The position numbers and the translations under genes are program-made. Below are positions 44,103 to 55,250 of a DNA stretch of 64,000 nt, piece by piece. The stretch's first letter is position 1. Every line of letters begins with the position of its first letter. A model generated the notes under the pieces. That model did not search any database and had not been told where the DNA came from. It saw only the letters and a list, made by a program, of their open reading frames with translations. Source of the stretch: Skeletonema tropicum (taxonomy: Eukaryota > Bacillariophyta > Thalassiosirophyceae > Thalassiosirales > Thalassiosiraceae); the NCBI GenBank assembly GCA_037178625.1, contig CM074142.1, forward strand, positions 620,001 to 684,000. The letters are read 5' to 3'.

Positions 44103-44135
44103 CTGAGTTTCCGGACAACAGTTCCGGAAACTCAG
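44103..44135. other. Perfect 13-bp hairpin
   Basis: CTGAGTTTCCGGA and TCCGGAAACTCAG enclose a 7-base loop. It begins where the 295-bp repeat ends. Confidence 0.7.
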
Positions 44136-44325
44136 AATATAAGGTGCTGACATTCTCTAGTTGAAAAAGAAACCAATGATATAAGGGCCTGACACGTGGA
44201 AATCTGAATATAAGGTGCTGACATTCTCTAGTACGGGAAAAAAATGATGCCTGATCCGACATAAAGAAAAGGGATAAATAAGGCTAAATAATATAAGGTG
44301 CTGGAATATAAGGTGCTGGCTACAA
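44135..44325. repeat. Short direct repeats around AATATAAGGTGCTG
   Basis: AATATAAGGTGCTGACATTC occurs twice, followed by CTAGT, then AATATAAGGTGCTGG twice more near 44288-44315. No gene. Confidence 0.75.
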
Positions 44326-44334
44326 AACGGTGTC

Positions 44335-44476
44335 CAGTCTATGACTTGATCATCCCCTGGTCTGAGCGAGCTTGCTTGCTGCCGCCCTGCCATTCTCTTT
44401 TGGTTGTTCGTGCAACCAATGCATTCATTGCATCGTGTGGGTTTTTCGCATCGGTTGTCTAGATAGTTTTAAGCGT
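44335..44476. repeat. Partial copy of the 409-bp repeat, left of the repeat ORF
   Basis: Matches the unit from TCATCCCCTGGTCTGAGCG to TTTTAAGCGT, then stops abruptly. Confidence 0.85.
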
Positions 44477-44732
44477 AAACCCACGCTAGTGCTGGAGAAT
44501 CCTACCGCTGCGCCATGGGGCTGGCGGTTTCATCGGTGGTGGCGGGGTTGTCGAGTTCACACGACAATAATATTTAGAGGTCCGTTTGGAAGGATCGGTA
44601 TATTGCTCGAAACTGATAGAGGTACGACTTTTGCCTCAATTTCTTTGCTGGCATCCCACCGACGTCCTCCGTCCTCTGTTGTGTGTATGAATATATTTCA
44701 CGCTGCATCATGGAATTACACCTCCCCTCCCT

Positions 44733-45626
44733 TTGGAAAATAAACAAACAAATGACAAAAAAAAAATATTAACAGAACCTGAGGGAGGGGTTGGGTGGCC
44801 GCAGGCGCACAAACAAGGGAAGGAGGGAGAAAGGGAACGGTATTGTGGGAATTGGAGAGGGTTGTACGATTGTGATTCACAGGGCAACACATCATCCTAT
44901 CAATGCGCATCGACACCACGTGGTGACAAACAACAAAGTGCATCGAGGGATGAGAGCGGAAGTAGCAGAATGAGGAATGTTGATGATGAGCTGTCAGGGT
45001 CGGGTAGAAATGAGATACAACAACAGGCGGTTGAGGATGATGAGAGTAGCAGACAGTGGATGGTTTCGGATGCTGGGGCTCCAACGTCAGTTGACACTGT
45101 TTCTCGCAAGGGAGCTGTGTTCCATTTAACGCACCAACCTGGACCAATCGACAGGATGGGGCAGAACTTTCGAGTCGCCGCGGGTGCTGGAGCTTCTAAC
45201 GACACAGCCCCAACCAGGCGGAGTTCTGAACTGATGGAGGAGTGGAACTTTCGAGTCGCAACGAGTGCTGGAGCTTCTAACGACACAGCCTCACAGCGGA
45301 GTTCCAACTCAGATAATGCAACAATTGATGGTGGGTCTTCAAAGTCAGTTGGCACTGCTCCTAAAAAGGGGGCAGTGTGCCACATAACGCACCACCCTGG
45401 TCAGGTGGGGCAGAACTTTCGAGTCGCCGCGGGTGCTGGAGCTTCTAACGACACAGCCCCAACAAGGCGGAGTTCTGAACTGACGGAGGAGGGAAACTTT
45501 CGAGTCGCTACGGGTGCTGGAGCTTCTAACGACACAGCCTCACAGCGGAGTTTCAACCCAATTGGAGATGAAGCAGTAGTATCCAAGCGGTGTGATGGGG
45601 TCGCTAACAGTAGGCCCGGGGAGTAA
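44733..45626 (+). CDS. Repeat-rich ORF of unknown function
   Basis: 297 residues in one frame. From about residue 145 it holds alternating units with cores FRVAAGAGASNDTAPTRRSS and FRVATxAGASNDTASQRSS, four in all, with spacers such as KGAVxHxTHxPG. It is Ser/Thr/Asn-rich and has no membrane segment or known fold. Decayed copies of the same units continue out of frame at about 45820-46190. The region is bounded by broken 409-bp repeats. It may be a real low-complexity protein or an accidental ORF in tandem DNA. Confidence 0.35.
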   Translation: MENKQTNDKKKILTEPEGGVGWPQAHKQGKEGERERYCGNWRGLYDCDSQGNTSSYQCASTPRGDKQQSASRDESGSSRMRNVDDELSGSGRNEIQQQAVEDDESSRQWMVSDAGAPTSVDTVSRKGAVFHLTHQPGPIDRMGQNFRVAAGAGASNDTAPTRRSSELMEEWNFRVATSAGASNDTASQRSSNSDNATIDGGSSKSVGTAPKKGAVCHITHHPGQVGQNFRVAAGAGASNDTAPTRRSSELTEEGNFRVATGAGASNDTASQRSFNPIGDEAVVSKRCDGVANSRPGE

Positions 45627-45639
45627 ACCCTTACGATTA

Positions 45640-46250
45640 CAACAACAAAATCCGCAATCTTTCACCCCAAGGTATGTCATTTGTTGTTAATAAAGTTCAT
45701 TATAATTGCACTGTGATTATCGCTCCTTAAGTGGGTGCCCATATCACTCCTTTGGTTGGAAAACGCAACAATTGATGGCAGTCGATTCGCGGGATGGTGA
45801 GGGAACCAGGTTGATGAATGTAGCAGGTTGATGAATGCGGGTGAAGGGTCTCCAAAGTCAGTTGACAGTGCTCTTCGAAAAAAGACACTGTTCCAGGAAT
45901 CTAGCCACCCTGGACCTATTGGCAGGGTGGGGCAGAACTTGCGATTCGCGGCGTGGGCTGGAGCTTCTAACGACACAGCCCCTAGGCGGAGTTCTGAACT
46001 GACAGAGGAGAGGGACTTGCGAAGTGGGTGTTGGAGCTTCTAACGACACAACACCTCAGCGGAATTCCAGATGGACAGTCTGATTGGAACTTTCGAGTCG
46101 CTGGAAATGCTGGACCGTCGAATAAGTTCGCACCAAGGCGGAGCTCCAACCCGATTTGTAGATGAAGCGGTAGTGTCCAAGCGGCGACAGAGAACTTCGA
46201 GTACATGACAAAATTTTTTTTCCTTTCTCTCTTTTTTATCAATTCCAGGA
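45640..46250 (+). pseudogene. Decayed continuation of the repeat ORF
   Basis: Units GGAGCTTCTAACGACACAGC at about 45958 and GGAGCTTCTAACGACACAAC at about 46032 recur with frame shifts and stops between them. Confidence 0.5.
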
Positions 46251-46434
46251 ATTCTTTGTGCTGGGACAGCACTTGCCGCTTGGTTTAGGACAAGGAATTC
46301 TGTTCGTGAGGTCAGCCCAACAGTGAGCCTGTTAGCGATGAACATATCACGCCGGCCTGATACATGTCGCCGTGTCATTCATCGCTGGGTGGGGTGTCAA
46401 GCTCCCAGTTGCTTTGACCTCTTCAGGTCGGGTG

Positions 46435-46772
46435 GGCTCTCGAAAACATCCAAAAGATGTTCCCGTCTGCAACTGGGGTGTGGGTTCGCATCGTAGATTT
46501 AACCCACACAGTTTCGGCACCACACCCACAGTCTGTCTGTTGTGTTTGATGAAAGGAACCTCCTCAAGTATCCCTTGAGTGCATGCAGAGAAGGACAGAG
46601 CGATGATGAGCAAGAACCGAGGTCCAGTCTATGACTTGATTGTGGTGATGGACAGGCAAGCGGGTGTCCGGACTCTATCCCCACTTTTCCGTCATCCCCT
46701 GGTCTGAGCGAGCTTGCTTGCTGCCGCCCTGCCATTCTCTTTTGGTTGTTCGTGCAACCAATGCATTGCAAT
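46435..46772. repeat. Partial copy of the 409-bp repeat, right of the repeat ORF
   Basis: Runs from GGGCTCTCGAAAACATCC to GTGCAACCAATGCATTGC. With 44335-44476 it would rebuild a unit lacking about 24 bp. Confidence 0.85.
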
Positions 46773-46971
46773 TTCTTGTCGGAAAAATGAGATTGACTGT
46801 AGCTCTTTTGTTAGCACTCTCCGCACTCTCTGGCTCAGAATTAGATAGTCGGTTCTCATTTTCTCAACTAGCTAAATCGGACTCTCAGGCAAGGAGAACT
46901 TTTTACTAACTAATTTGTGTGCTTTTGTGTGTAACTCTCAGCTAGGAGTCCGATTTTGATAGTCAAAGTAA

Positions 46972-47340
46972 CTAGCTACCGCGCAAAAAAATTGCTCCCT
47001 GCAAAAAATTGTTCCAGCGCGCTCTCACGCACAAAAGTAGCTTACAACCATGTCAGCACACCCCCTCCACCATGGCCAATAATACACATTCGACAAAAAA
47101 GGCGATTGGGAATGCCAAACTAAACATTATCCGAATATAATTATTCCTTGGATGACCCATCTATATCTAGTCCTCATTGAGTTATCTTCAATTGTTCCTG
47201 GGTGATTTTCAACATTTTTACTAGTTAAAATCACTAGGTAAAATCGCCTAAACAACCCATCTGACCCATGCTAATTAACCACTACTAGCGAACTCGGGAC
47301 CTAAATGCTCCTGGAGCAATTTTTTTGCGCGGTAGCTAGC
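46972..47340. mobile_element. MITE candidate with 27-bp terminal inverted repeats
   Basis: Positions 46972-46998 (CTAGCTACCGCGCAAAAAAA onward) are the exact complement of 47314-47340. The 369-bp interior has no ORF. Outside, TAA and CAC give no clear TSD; CTAG within the ends could be a 4-bp duplication. Confidence 0.7.
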
Positions 47341-47399
47341 ACTGGCGGAGTTTGCGGAATTCTGACTATCTAAGTCGGCTGGACTACTTAGAGAGCAAG

Positions 47400-47577
47400 C
47401 TTTCGCTAATGCATGCAGTGGAATGACAAGCGAAAGCGAGCAAAGCTATCAAAAAAGCTAGTCTGACAATTCCTACGTAGGTATGTAGAAGTATATTTGT
47501 GTACCTTCAGATATAAGCGAAAAGCGAATTTGCCAATTGCAGGCAAAGATCGGCAGGATGACAATGCTTGAGAAATC
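47400..47577. other. Upstream region of the membrane-protein gene
   Basis: No other gene seen; presumably promoter and 5' UTR. Confidence 0.4.
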
Positions 47578-49305
47578 ATGATTGGCAGTGGTAGCAAGAT
47601 CATCATCTCTGCAAGCAGCTGCCGTCGCAGTGCACCCTTGGCTGTGCTGCAGTGCCGCCACGTTCATGCGTCCTTCAAACTTTCCATCCGTCAATCATCA
47701 AGAAGATACCTCAAAAATAATAATCACATCATCCAAAACCATTCAAAACGATGGGCAACAAACTCACAATCACAATCAGCATCATCATCTACGTCAGATT
47801 CAATAGCAGCTAATAATGTCGATCATCATCAGCCACCCCTATTAGGTAGAATAGCGTTAGTGTCCTGCACTACCGCATTAGCCACACCAGCATTTCCCGC
47901 GTTGGGATTCCTGTACGCAATTCTTCGCGTGACTGTACCCGATGCCAATGCACGAAAGTTAATGGAGGGACGATGGGGAACCTTGTTGTCCTTCACTACT
48001 TGGACACTATTGCCGAATTTGTATTCTGGGGCAGTGACATCGTTGATATTGCCCTGTGCGATATCGAATGCACTTGTGGCGGGATGTACATATGGAATTA
48101 TAGATGTGGCTTCGGGTGGACCCAAGGGGAAGAATAATGCCGCCTTGTTGTTGCAGACACCGTGGATTACTGGTGCGGGTATTGGAGCTACTGTTGGTTA
48201 TATTGCTCCAAATCAAGTATATGGACCAGTCATGGAATATTGCTGGCAAATCGAAGGCATGGCTCAATCTATGAATTATGTCATGTCGGTCCCATTTGCA
48301 ACCGAAGTTAGTGTTGCAACCGGTGCAGTTGCTGGGATGATATTACATCCTTTGCTGTACTATCCAATCCACGGTATCAATGGAATACACTGGGGATTTC
48401 CACTAGCTGCAGTAACATCCGCTCTCTACTTCATTTACTACGGAAGAGAAGAGTCGGGACTACCAGTGCCAGAGGGCAGTTATGTGGATCGATCGGATTT
48501 AGAGTTGGTGGAGTCGATATTACGGTACAACAACATGTCTGGTGAGATTGAGACGTACTCTTTGAAATCGGAACAATTTATTGGCTCTGTGGAAAAGTGT
48601 TTTCAAGGAAGAGAGATTGCGGAATTAAGTCGATCCTATTCATCATCATCATGGGGCAGCAACAACAAAGTAGTATTTGACGATCGGTTGTTAGCATTTG
48701 TCTATAACTATTGGGATGTCAAGACGGCAACAAGATACCCTGATCACGTTGTTTCGAATATACCAACAAAATCGAGTTTGCAAATGAAACAAGATTCCAT
48801 GCTACTTACAGATGCATCGGTAGCTACTCTATTGCACAAGAATGATTTGGAAGCGATTCAAACCGCCCTGGATGATGTAGATCGTTTCAAAACATCTAGT
48901 GGTGGTGTCAAAGAGTCTTCGTCTGCAGCAGATTTGAAAGCACTGAAAGCACAAAACGAAGTCAATATTGCACTCGAGCTGCTGATGCTGTTACGACAAG
49001 CGTCCAAGGAAGAAAAGGATGGAGTTCTACAAAATCAATACACAGATGAAATACCCAAATTGGAAAAATACATTCGACGCAAAAGTCCTAAAATTGTGCT
49101 GTACATAAATGACGAAGAATGCAAAGGTGAAAGCGTAGAGAGTCAATTGAGAAACTGCGACTGGAAAAGACCAAAAGATCTATCAAGTGCTTTGGAGCAA
49201 TGGCACCGTGTTCAAGAAGAATCCTATAAAAGTTGGAGGAACAAAGCATTGCTTGCATCAGGTGCTGTTCTATCCATTGGATGTTCATTGCTACTTTCTA
49301 GATAG
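47578..49305 (+). CDS. Predicted mitochondrial multi-pass membrane protein, unknown function
   Basis: 575 residues, single exon. The first 60 residues are rich in Arg, Ser and Asn with few acids (SCRRSAPLAVLQCRHVHASF), as in mitochondrial presequences. Hydrophobic segments follow: about 88-112 (IALVSCTTALATPAFPALGF), 134-175 (two close segments), 193-210 (AGIGATVGYIAP), 243-265 (VATGAVAGMILHPLLYY) and 272-290. A soluble helical domain runs from 300 to 550 and a last hydrophobic helix, ALLASGAVLSIGCSLLLS, sits at the C-terminus. I do not recognise the family. It is the longest undamaged ORF of the host type in the window. Confidence 0.75.
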   Translation: MIGSGSKIIISASSCRRSAPLAVLQCRHVHASFKLSIRQSSRRYLKNNNHIIQNHSKRWATNSQSQSASSSTSDSIAANNVDHHQPPLLGRIALVSCTTALATPAFPALGFLYAILRVTVPDANARKLMEGRWGTLLSFTTWTLLPNLYSGAVTSLILPCAISNALVAGCTYGIIDVASGGPKGKNNAALLLQTPWITGAGIGATVGYIAPNQVYGPVMEYCWQIEGMAQSMNYVMSVPFATEVSVATGAVAGMILHPLLYYPIHGINGIHWGFPLAAVTSALYFIYYGREESGLPVPEGSYVDRSDLELVESILRYNNMSGEIETYSLKSEQFIGSVEKCFQGREIAELSRSYSSSSWGSNNKVVFDDRLLAFVYNYWDVKTATRYPDHVVSNIPTKSSLQMKQDSMLLTDASVATLLHKNDLEAIQTALDDVDRFKTSSGGVKESSSAADLKALKAQNEVNIALELLMLLRQASKEEKDGVLQNQYTDEIPKLEKYIRRKSPKIVLYINDEECKGESVESQLRNCDWKRPKDLSSALEQWHRVQEESYKSWRNKALLASGAVLSIGCSLLLSR

Positions 49306-49594
49306 CAAGTACTCCTCTAGATATTCAATCAAGGAGCATCATCATAAGTAATATCATTACAGTAGATTATTGTACAGTGCTGTCATGCTTTATCCCTCTT
49401 TTCTCTTTCTCTTCATCACTTCTTGGTACATAGCTAGAAGCTAGATATCAGATATCGCTTCGCCCTTTTCCCTGTTCGCCTGGGTACGTGTTCAGGATTC
49501 AGAAATCTTTCACCAGTATTCACCATGTTATGTTTGGCCTTCCCGCGTAATTTTGAGATTGGAACGAGAAACGCAAAAAATCCATCATCCACCA

Positions 49595-50610
49595 CCACCT
49601 TTTACACCGTCACCATGATGTCCTCCACTCCTGTGGCCACAGTTAAGCGTGCATATTGAATACGCCTAGAATACTCGGCTTGATCAGTCGCATAAATCAT
49701 CTTATACGCGCCCAAGCCAGGAAAACTCAGTCGATCCACCGTAAATGAATAAAATAACGTCGCCATCGACGGCATAAAATTTACCACTTTCACCTCCATT
49801 CACCCCTCCTATGGACGTTTCGGCAATGATATGTTACAAAAGAGAGGATATCCTTTCACCACATCGATGTTATATATACATTGGACGTCTATTTATCCTT
49901 GGGTAGTCCAAACCCATTATCTAATCGATAATCAACCACATTTCACAAGTTAGACAGAATCTATTATTTGCTCCTTAAACGCAATGCTGAAATCAACATC
50001 GTGAAGGACCGATACCATCAAATGAGTGGTAATTTATATACCAATTGATCGTATGCGTATATTCGAATACTTCGACAAGTGGATGATGCTTTATTGTGAT
50101 TATAACACATGGGATACAGTGTTATGTATGTTGGTTTTGATGTAGGCTAAATATGCAATGAGTTTTACTGAACAAACAAGTATTTCCTCAGAACTCATTG
50201 TTATTATCGCTCCCAAGGATGTATACCTATCATAATAATTATAAGCTGTTGTTTGTTTGATCGATATGCCTCCCGTCTCCATGAACTTTCGGTTAATTGT
50301 TGCGTTTGACAGAGACGAAAAACATGTACATTTTTGTATCATCAAAGTGATGTCATATGAGCTTCCATTCCACTCCAAGAGTCAATTAACTGTCTATCAC
50401 CATATTAGAGTCGGTGGAGAGTGTTGGTTGCCTTCATTGGTGTTTTTGTCACTCCTTATTGCAGTAGGTTCAAAGATAAAAATGAACCATTGATGGACAC
50501 CGAGTTACGACGTTGAGGATGTCATTACCGGCCGAACATCGGTACACCAAGACACCCACGCCTCCCTATGGATATATACACTCGATTGGTGGGCTGTAAG
50601 GCTCATGCTT
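49595..50610. repeat. Dispersed ~1-kb repeat, copy 1
   Basis: Diverged match to 60240-61220 in the same orientation. Shared stretches include CACCATGATGTCCTCCACTC, ATCGACGGCATAAAAT, CATATTAGAGTCG and GGTTGGTTGCCTTCAT-like sequence. The minus strand has a 65-codon ORF (49799-49602) that is broken in the other copy. Probably an old mobile element. Confidence 0.65.
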
Positions 50611-51044
50611 TATGTCTCCATGGGTTATGCACCGGCATGACTCTCCCTCCGACATGAACGGCAATGTTTCATTAGGAAACTTCGCGCACGAAACTTTTTA
50701 TTGGAGGAATGCATCGTAGCCAATGCTCCGCGTTTTCTGCGCAGGGGTCGGGTGGTATATGATGAAGCTACTGTAAAAAAACGCGGAGGGTTTGCCGTGT
50801 ACTGGTGTAATGGTAGGAGATGTTCTCCGCTGTATAGTGTCTATGGTTGAGGATTTTTTGAAGTTTGTGCGTGTGATTTTTGCGTGGGGTGACGGAACTT
50901 TTCGAAGTCAGGTAGGTGTCTCAATATTTTTCTAATTTAGTCGAGATTAAGTAGCGTAACATGGTGTATTTTTTCTGACAATGTTGATGATGCAGCAGAT
51001 ACTTTCAAAAGTAGCTGACATAGAACATTTGAAATAATCTTACA
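50611..51044. other. Intergenic region upstream of the SDR gene
   Basis: No supported gene or repeat. Confidence 0.4.
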
Positions 51045-51979
51045 ATGAAGATTACCGCCTCTTCAATAATCCTATCGCTAACAGCGTGCAGCTCAGTCTC
51101 AGCACTCGCTGCCATGGACAATCGCCGCGTCCTCGTCACCGGAGCGGCAGGTCAAACCGGTCAACACATCTTTCGCAAACTCCTCGCCAAGCCCGGCTAC
51201 ATCCCCATCGGTACAGTACGCTCCGAAGAATCTCGCCAGGCTCTACTAGCCGGTACAGCTGGCATTGGCGCCACCGATGATGATGCAAGCATTCCGCCCG
51301 AAAGTGTGGTGGTTTGCGACATCACCAACGCAGATACATCTACACTTGACAAACTACTGGCCGACTGCGATGCTCTTATGATCTGCACCAGCGCCAAACC
51401 TGCACCCACTGGAGAAATCAATGAAGAGACCAAGCGTCCCGTGTTTGGGTTTCCCAATGGTCAACCAGAATTGGTAGATTGGGCTGGACAAAAGAATCTA
51501 ATCGATGCGGCCAAAAAGGCAACTAAGGATGTGCATGTCGTTTTGTGTGGATCAATGGGGGGTACCAACCCAAATAATTCACTGAATAACCTTGGCAAGA
51601 TTACCAATTCGGATGGGTCGGTAACTGGCGGAGATATTCTCAAGTGGAAGCGAAAATCAGAAGTCTACTTGATCGAACGAGTCAGGTCTGCCATACACGA
51701 TTGTCCACCCAGGAGGACTGTTGAATGAAGCCAGGAAACGAACGTGAATTGTGTTTGGGAGTGGATGATAAGATACCAGGAACATCCAACAATAGTGTCC
51801 CCAGGGAAGATGTGGCAAATGTCATGATTGCTGCGTTGGAAGATGAGAGTTATAGAGGAAGGTCGTTTGATTTGGTGTCTAAACCTGTTGGGGATGGTGT
51901 TCGAACGAACGATTACGGAAAGTTGTTGCAGTCGTTGGATGGAAAGAATTGTGATTATTCATTGGGCGAAATTGCTTAG
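51045..51979 (+). CDS. Atypical SDR / NAD(P)-binding protein, two single-base frame breaks
   Basis: The start MKITASSIILSLTACSSVSA is a signal-like leader. Then comes the Rossmann motif VLVTGAAGQTGQHIFRKLL, VVVCDITNADT, and VHVVLCGSMGG. The first frame ends in RTVE* at 51728. Reading with one base removed near 51678 gives ESGLPYTIVHPGGLLNE, the expected SDR continuation. Removing another near 51730 gives PGNERELCLGVDDKIPG, which runs to a stop at 51979 (SVPREDVANVMIAALED). So two one-base insertions separate three correct segments, and about 310 residues are otherwise conserved. Likely an NAD(P)H-dependent NmrA-like protein, possibly organelle-targeted. Pseudogene or consensus error. Confidence 0.75.
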
Positions 51980-52227
51980 TTTGGCTAACGAAGGAATGTA
52001 AAGTTGTGCTAAGTGACCCTTCCCTTGAATCTTTGATTTTTGCATGTTTCCAACGGTACATACAGTATTCAGCAGAAAAGGGTGGGATGTCTATCTCCCA
52101 AGTAAAACGTACTTATTGGGAGGAGCAGTCAAGAATGACAAGCATTTGTTTTAACTCTTAAATACAGTTTATTCAGATAGACCTATACAGATCAAAACAA
52201 GGTCGGTACCAGGTACCATAGATATCT

Positions 52228-54656
52228 CTATGACCACAACTCCTGAACAAAACGACCTGCAGTTTGTAACTTGCCCAAGTAAGCCTTCGCCTTATCTCTG
52301 CTCATTCCCCCATGCTGAACGATAATGTCTTGCAATGTATGATCCACATCTGCTCCCATCTTCACCGCACCACATACAAAGATTGAAGCATTTCCATTCA
52401 TCGATTAGCTTCCAAGTTTCAGCTCCCCGCTGCGCCAGCAGGATGCTGCACATAGACTTTCTCAGCCTGATTCACGAGAGAAAGGCCAAGTGAAGCTCCG
52501 TGAAGAGTTCCCTCGTCAGAGAAAGCTTCCAACTTCGTCTCGGTAGATGTAATCCTGACGAGCGATTTTTGCAACCAAAGTATAGAATATTTGGACCTTG
52601 AGCGTCTCCAATAGACTTTCTTTCATATGATCGCTCTTGCAAAATTGCTCGCATTGGCGCAATTCCAGTGCCAGGGCCAATCATAATTATGGGACGTTCA
52701 GGGTTGTTTGGGAAGACGGAAGGTAGAATCTCTAACGAAAACACGAACCATATCACCCTTACTCAGGCTACTCAGATAGCCGGAGCACAACCCAGTGAAC
52801 TTACCGCCATTCTTTTTCTCTGATTCTAGCAAGGCATACGTAATGTGAATTGTTTTGGGATGCACAGTCGAAGAGGAAGAAATGGTGTAATACCTCGGTT
52901 GCAATCGTGGACAGACCATAATGAAATGTTCAAGTGGACAAACGATCGATGGACACAATCGAGTCACAATATCATCCAATACCTACATGCGCCTCGACGA
53001 TTTTCTCCTTGTATTCTGCCTTTCCTTCCTTTGACTGACATGCGGAGTAGTGCTTTACGGTCCATCTCATCACGTGCATACTGGAGCCAATTGTTTGAGA
53101 TCTGATCGGCGTGGAGAGCCAGTTAAGTCACAGTAGCGTTCAAGACAATCGCGTACAGTGCAGGGGAGTTGGAAATGGCAACGTATGTTTGGTCTCCTCT
53201 GCGTCTGGGAGTGAGATGGAACAATTGATCAAGATCGAAACCGAGTGACTTGGCAACCAATTCAACCAACGCAGAATCATTTCTGGGCAGGATACCCAAG
53301 TTATCAGCAGTCAGGTACTTCAATGAGCTCATGTGCTTCAGAAATATCGATTTCCATGTGAACAGTCGATCCCTGGATCGGAAGGATCACGCAGCTCCCT
53401 ACTTGCCACAACAGGACAATCCATTGCTTGCACAGTAATGCTTTGACTGAAGTTTGGATCATGTCAAGATGCAACTTTCTTACTTGTTCCATTCGTCAAA
53501 TACTTCCACCTCATATGGGCACTTCTGGCAACTCCAAACCATCAGTTATCCTTCCTCGCAGCCGCCAAAGTATCAGGCCGCTCCCCCCTTCACAAACTTC
53601 TCCGTTAACTGCTGGCCAGAGTACATTGTCTTTCCAATTTTCGAAATCACCCTCAAGATCATCGTCATCGTCACCCAAACCAAGAGGGGCAATACGTGAT
53701 GCACCACACTTGGCCATAGATGCATCCATGAACCTACTCATATTATTGTAATGTTCATACTGCTTATTTCCCAAACCAAACACAGCAAAGTCCAAATCAC
53801 GCAAAAAAGATCTATCCAGTACCATGTCATCGGATGAACCGAAATCATTCTTCTTCTCCTCTTCTCCATCCTCCTCCAGCTCACCACTGCCTGATGAATC
53901 CTCCAGCTTGTATATATCTCTAATCCCTGATTTACTCTTCATCATCTCCACAAATTGCTGTGCATTATCCGTAGGTTCCCCCTCACCATACGTTGCCACC
54001 AAGAAAATCGCACGTGACCTTCCCTCCACTACACCCCCCTCTCGATAATGCGGATGCGCCAAGGTAGCACGTATCAACGACCCATAATCATCATTTACCA
54101 CATCAATATTATTCGTATTAGCAGTCCAGAGTGGCAATTTCAGTGACGGCGCGCTTGATCTTCATTGTCGACGACATCTTGAAGGTCTACCACGCGTGTG
54201 TGGAAGCCGCGAGATTCGGATTCAGAGGCGATTTGTTTGGCGAACATTTGAGCTGTGCCGGTTTGAGAGCCGTAGTAGATTGTGAGGTGTCCTCCGGGAT
54301 ATTTCTGGAGAGAGAATCAGTGCGATTTATAGTAATATAATGATCATGAAGAGCAAGGAAGAAAAAGTGAGCATTTATTTCTTGTGTGCAAAATTCAATA
54401 TAAGTTCGTGGACTGCAGCTGCATTACAAATGATATCGAGAGAAGAACAGAATCACTTCTTACCTGAGTATCCAATTCCTCAACCTTATCCAAGGCACTA
54501 CCAGACGAAGCTTCGCCACGGCCACTCGAACCCTCGTTATTTCTCAAGTAAAAAAATGTCGTCGCGAGCAAGACGAGCGTAGTTGCAGCCGAAGCCGAGA
54601 ACGACTTGCGGTGAACCGAGAGCCTCGGCGATGGATGACGATGAAGACATGATCCT
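52228..54656 (-). pseudogene. NADPH-cytochrome P450 reductase-like diflavin gene, many frame breaks
   Basis: Read in order on the minus strand: MSSSSSIAEAL, membrane anchor AATTLVLLATTFFYLRNN, an intron after ELDTQ (GTAAGA), FMN domain IYYGSQTGTAQMFAKQIA, VATYGEGEPTDNAQQF, FAVFGLGNKQYEHYNNM. Then VHMEIDISEAHELI, LKYLTADNLGILPRNDS, the FAD domain RYYTISSSSTVHPKTIHITY, the NADPH domain [20 protein letters not shown] and a C-terminus FVCGAVKMGADVDHTLQDI to VQELWS. Each block is well conserved, but I count at least six one-base shifts between them. Function would be electron transfer from NADPH to P450s at the ER. The active gene may exist with a corrected sequence. Confidence 0.8.
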
Positions 54657-54659
54657 GCT

Positions 54660-55250
54660 GCTGCTTAGAGTGGTAGGTGGGTTGTCGCTACGGGAGCTGG
54701 GGCAATGATCGTCAGCGGCGCCGGCTCCATAGATACATCATGTATGAGCGCTTTCGCGTGCTTGGTGAAAAAGTGCGCTGCGGCTGCCGTGGTGGTGGAG
54801 AGAAGGTGCGTGAGATCTCGTGTAAGCGATCTTTAGCGAAACAAGATGGCATGGCTTGGCATAAGATCATAGGCGCAGATGTTGTATGATAGAATCGCTT
54901 CCATCCAGTCACTCCGTCTGCGCAGTGCTAGGCAGTGCTCATTGAATGCTTCTATGGCATCGTAGCCAAGTGGTTTGAGCCACTAGAAGCTGCTGCTCAT
55001 CGTAAGGATATGGTGCTCGACTCTGGCGCTGCGTCTGAATCAATTTGGCCGCGTTGGGTCGCACTCTTGCTGTATCATGCTTCCAATCGAGCAATCCGTC
55101 GTGTCTATCAAATAATCGTGTCTATCAAACAAAAAAATCTATTACACACAAGATTATTCTTCTTTAAGGGGAACCTCTAGAGAGAGAGCTGCGATACTGT
55201 CTACAACAGGAGTATATGTAATAAGAGATTCATTTCGATTCATCTATCCT
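54660..55250. other. Intergenic region
   Basis: No supported gene. Contains only ORFs without conserved features. Confidence 0.4.

Noticed and set aside
54677..55180. Plus-strand ORFs between the reductase and TLDc genes
   Set aside because: No conserved features, overlapping frames, and composition like intergenic DNA.
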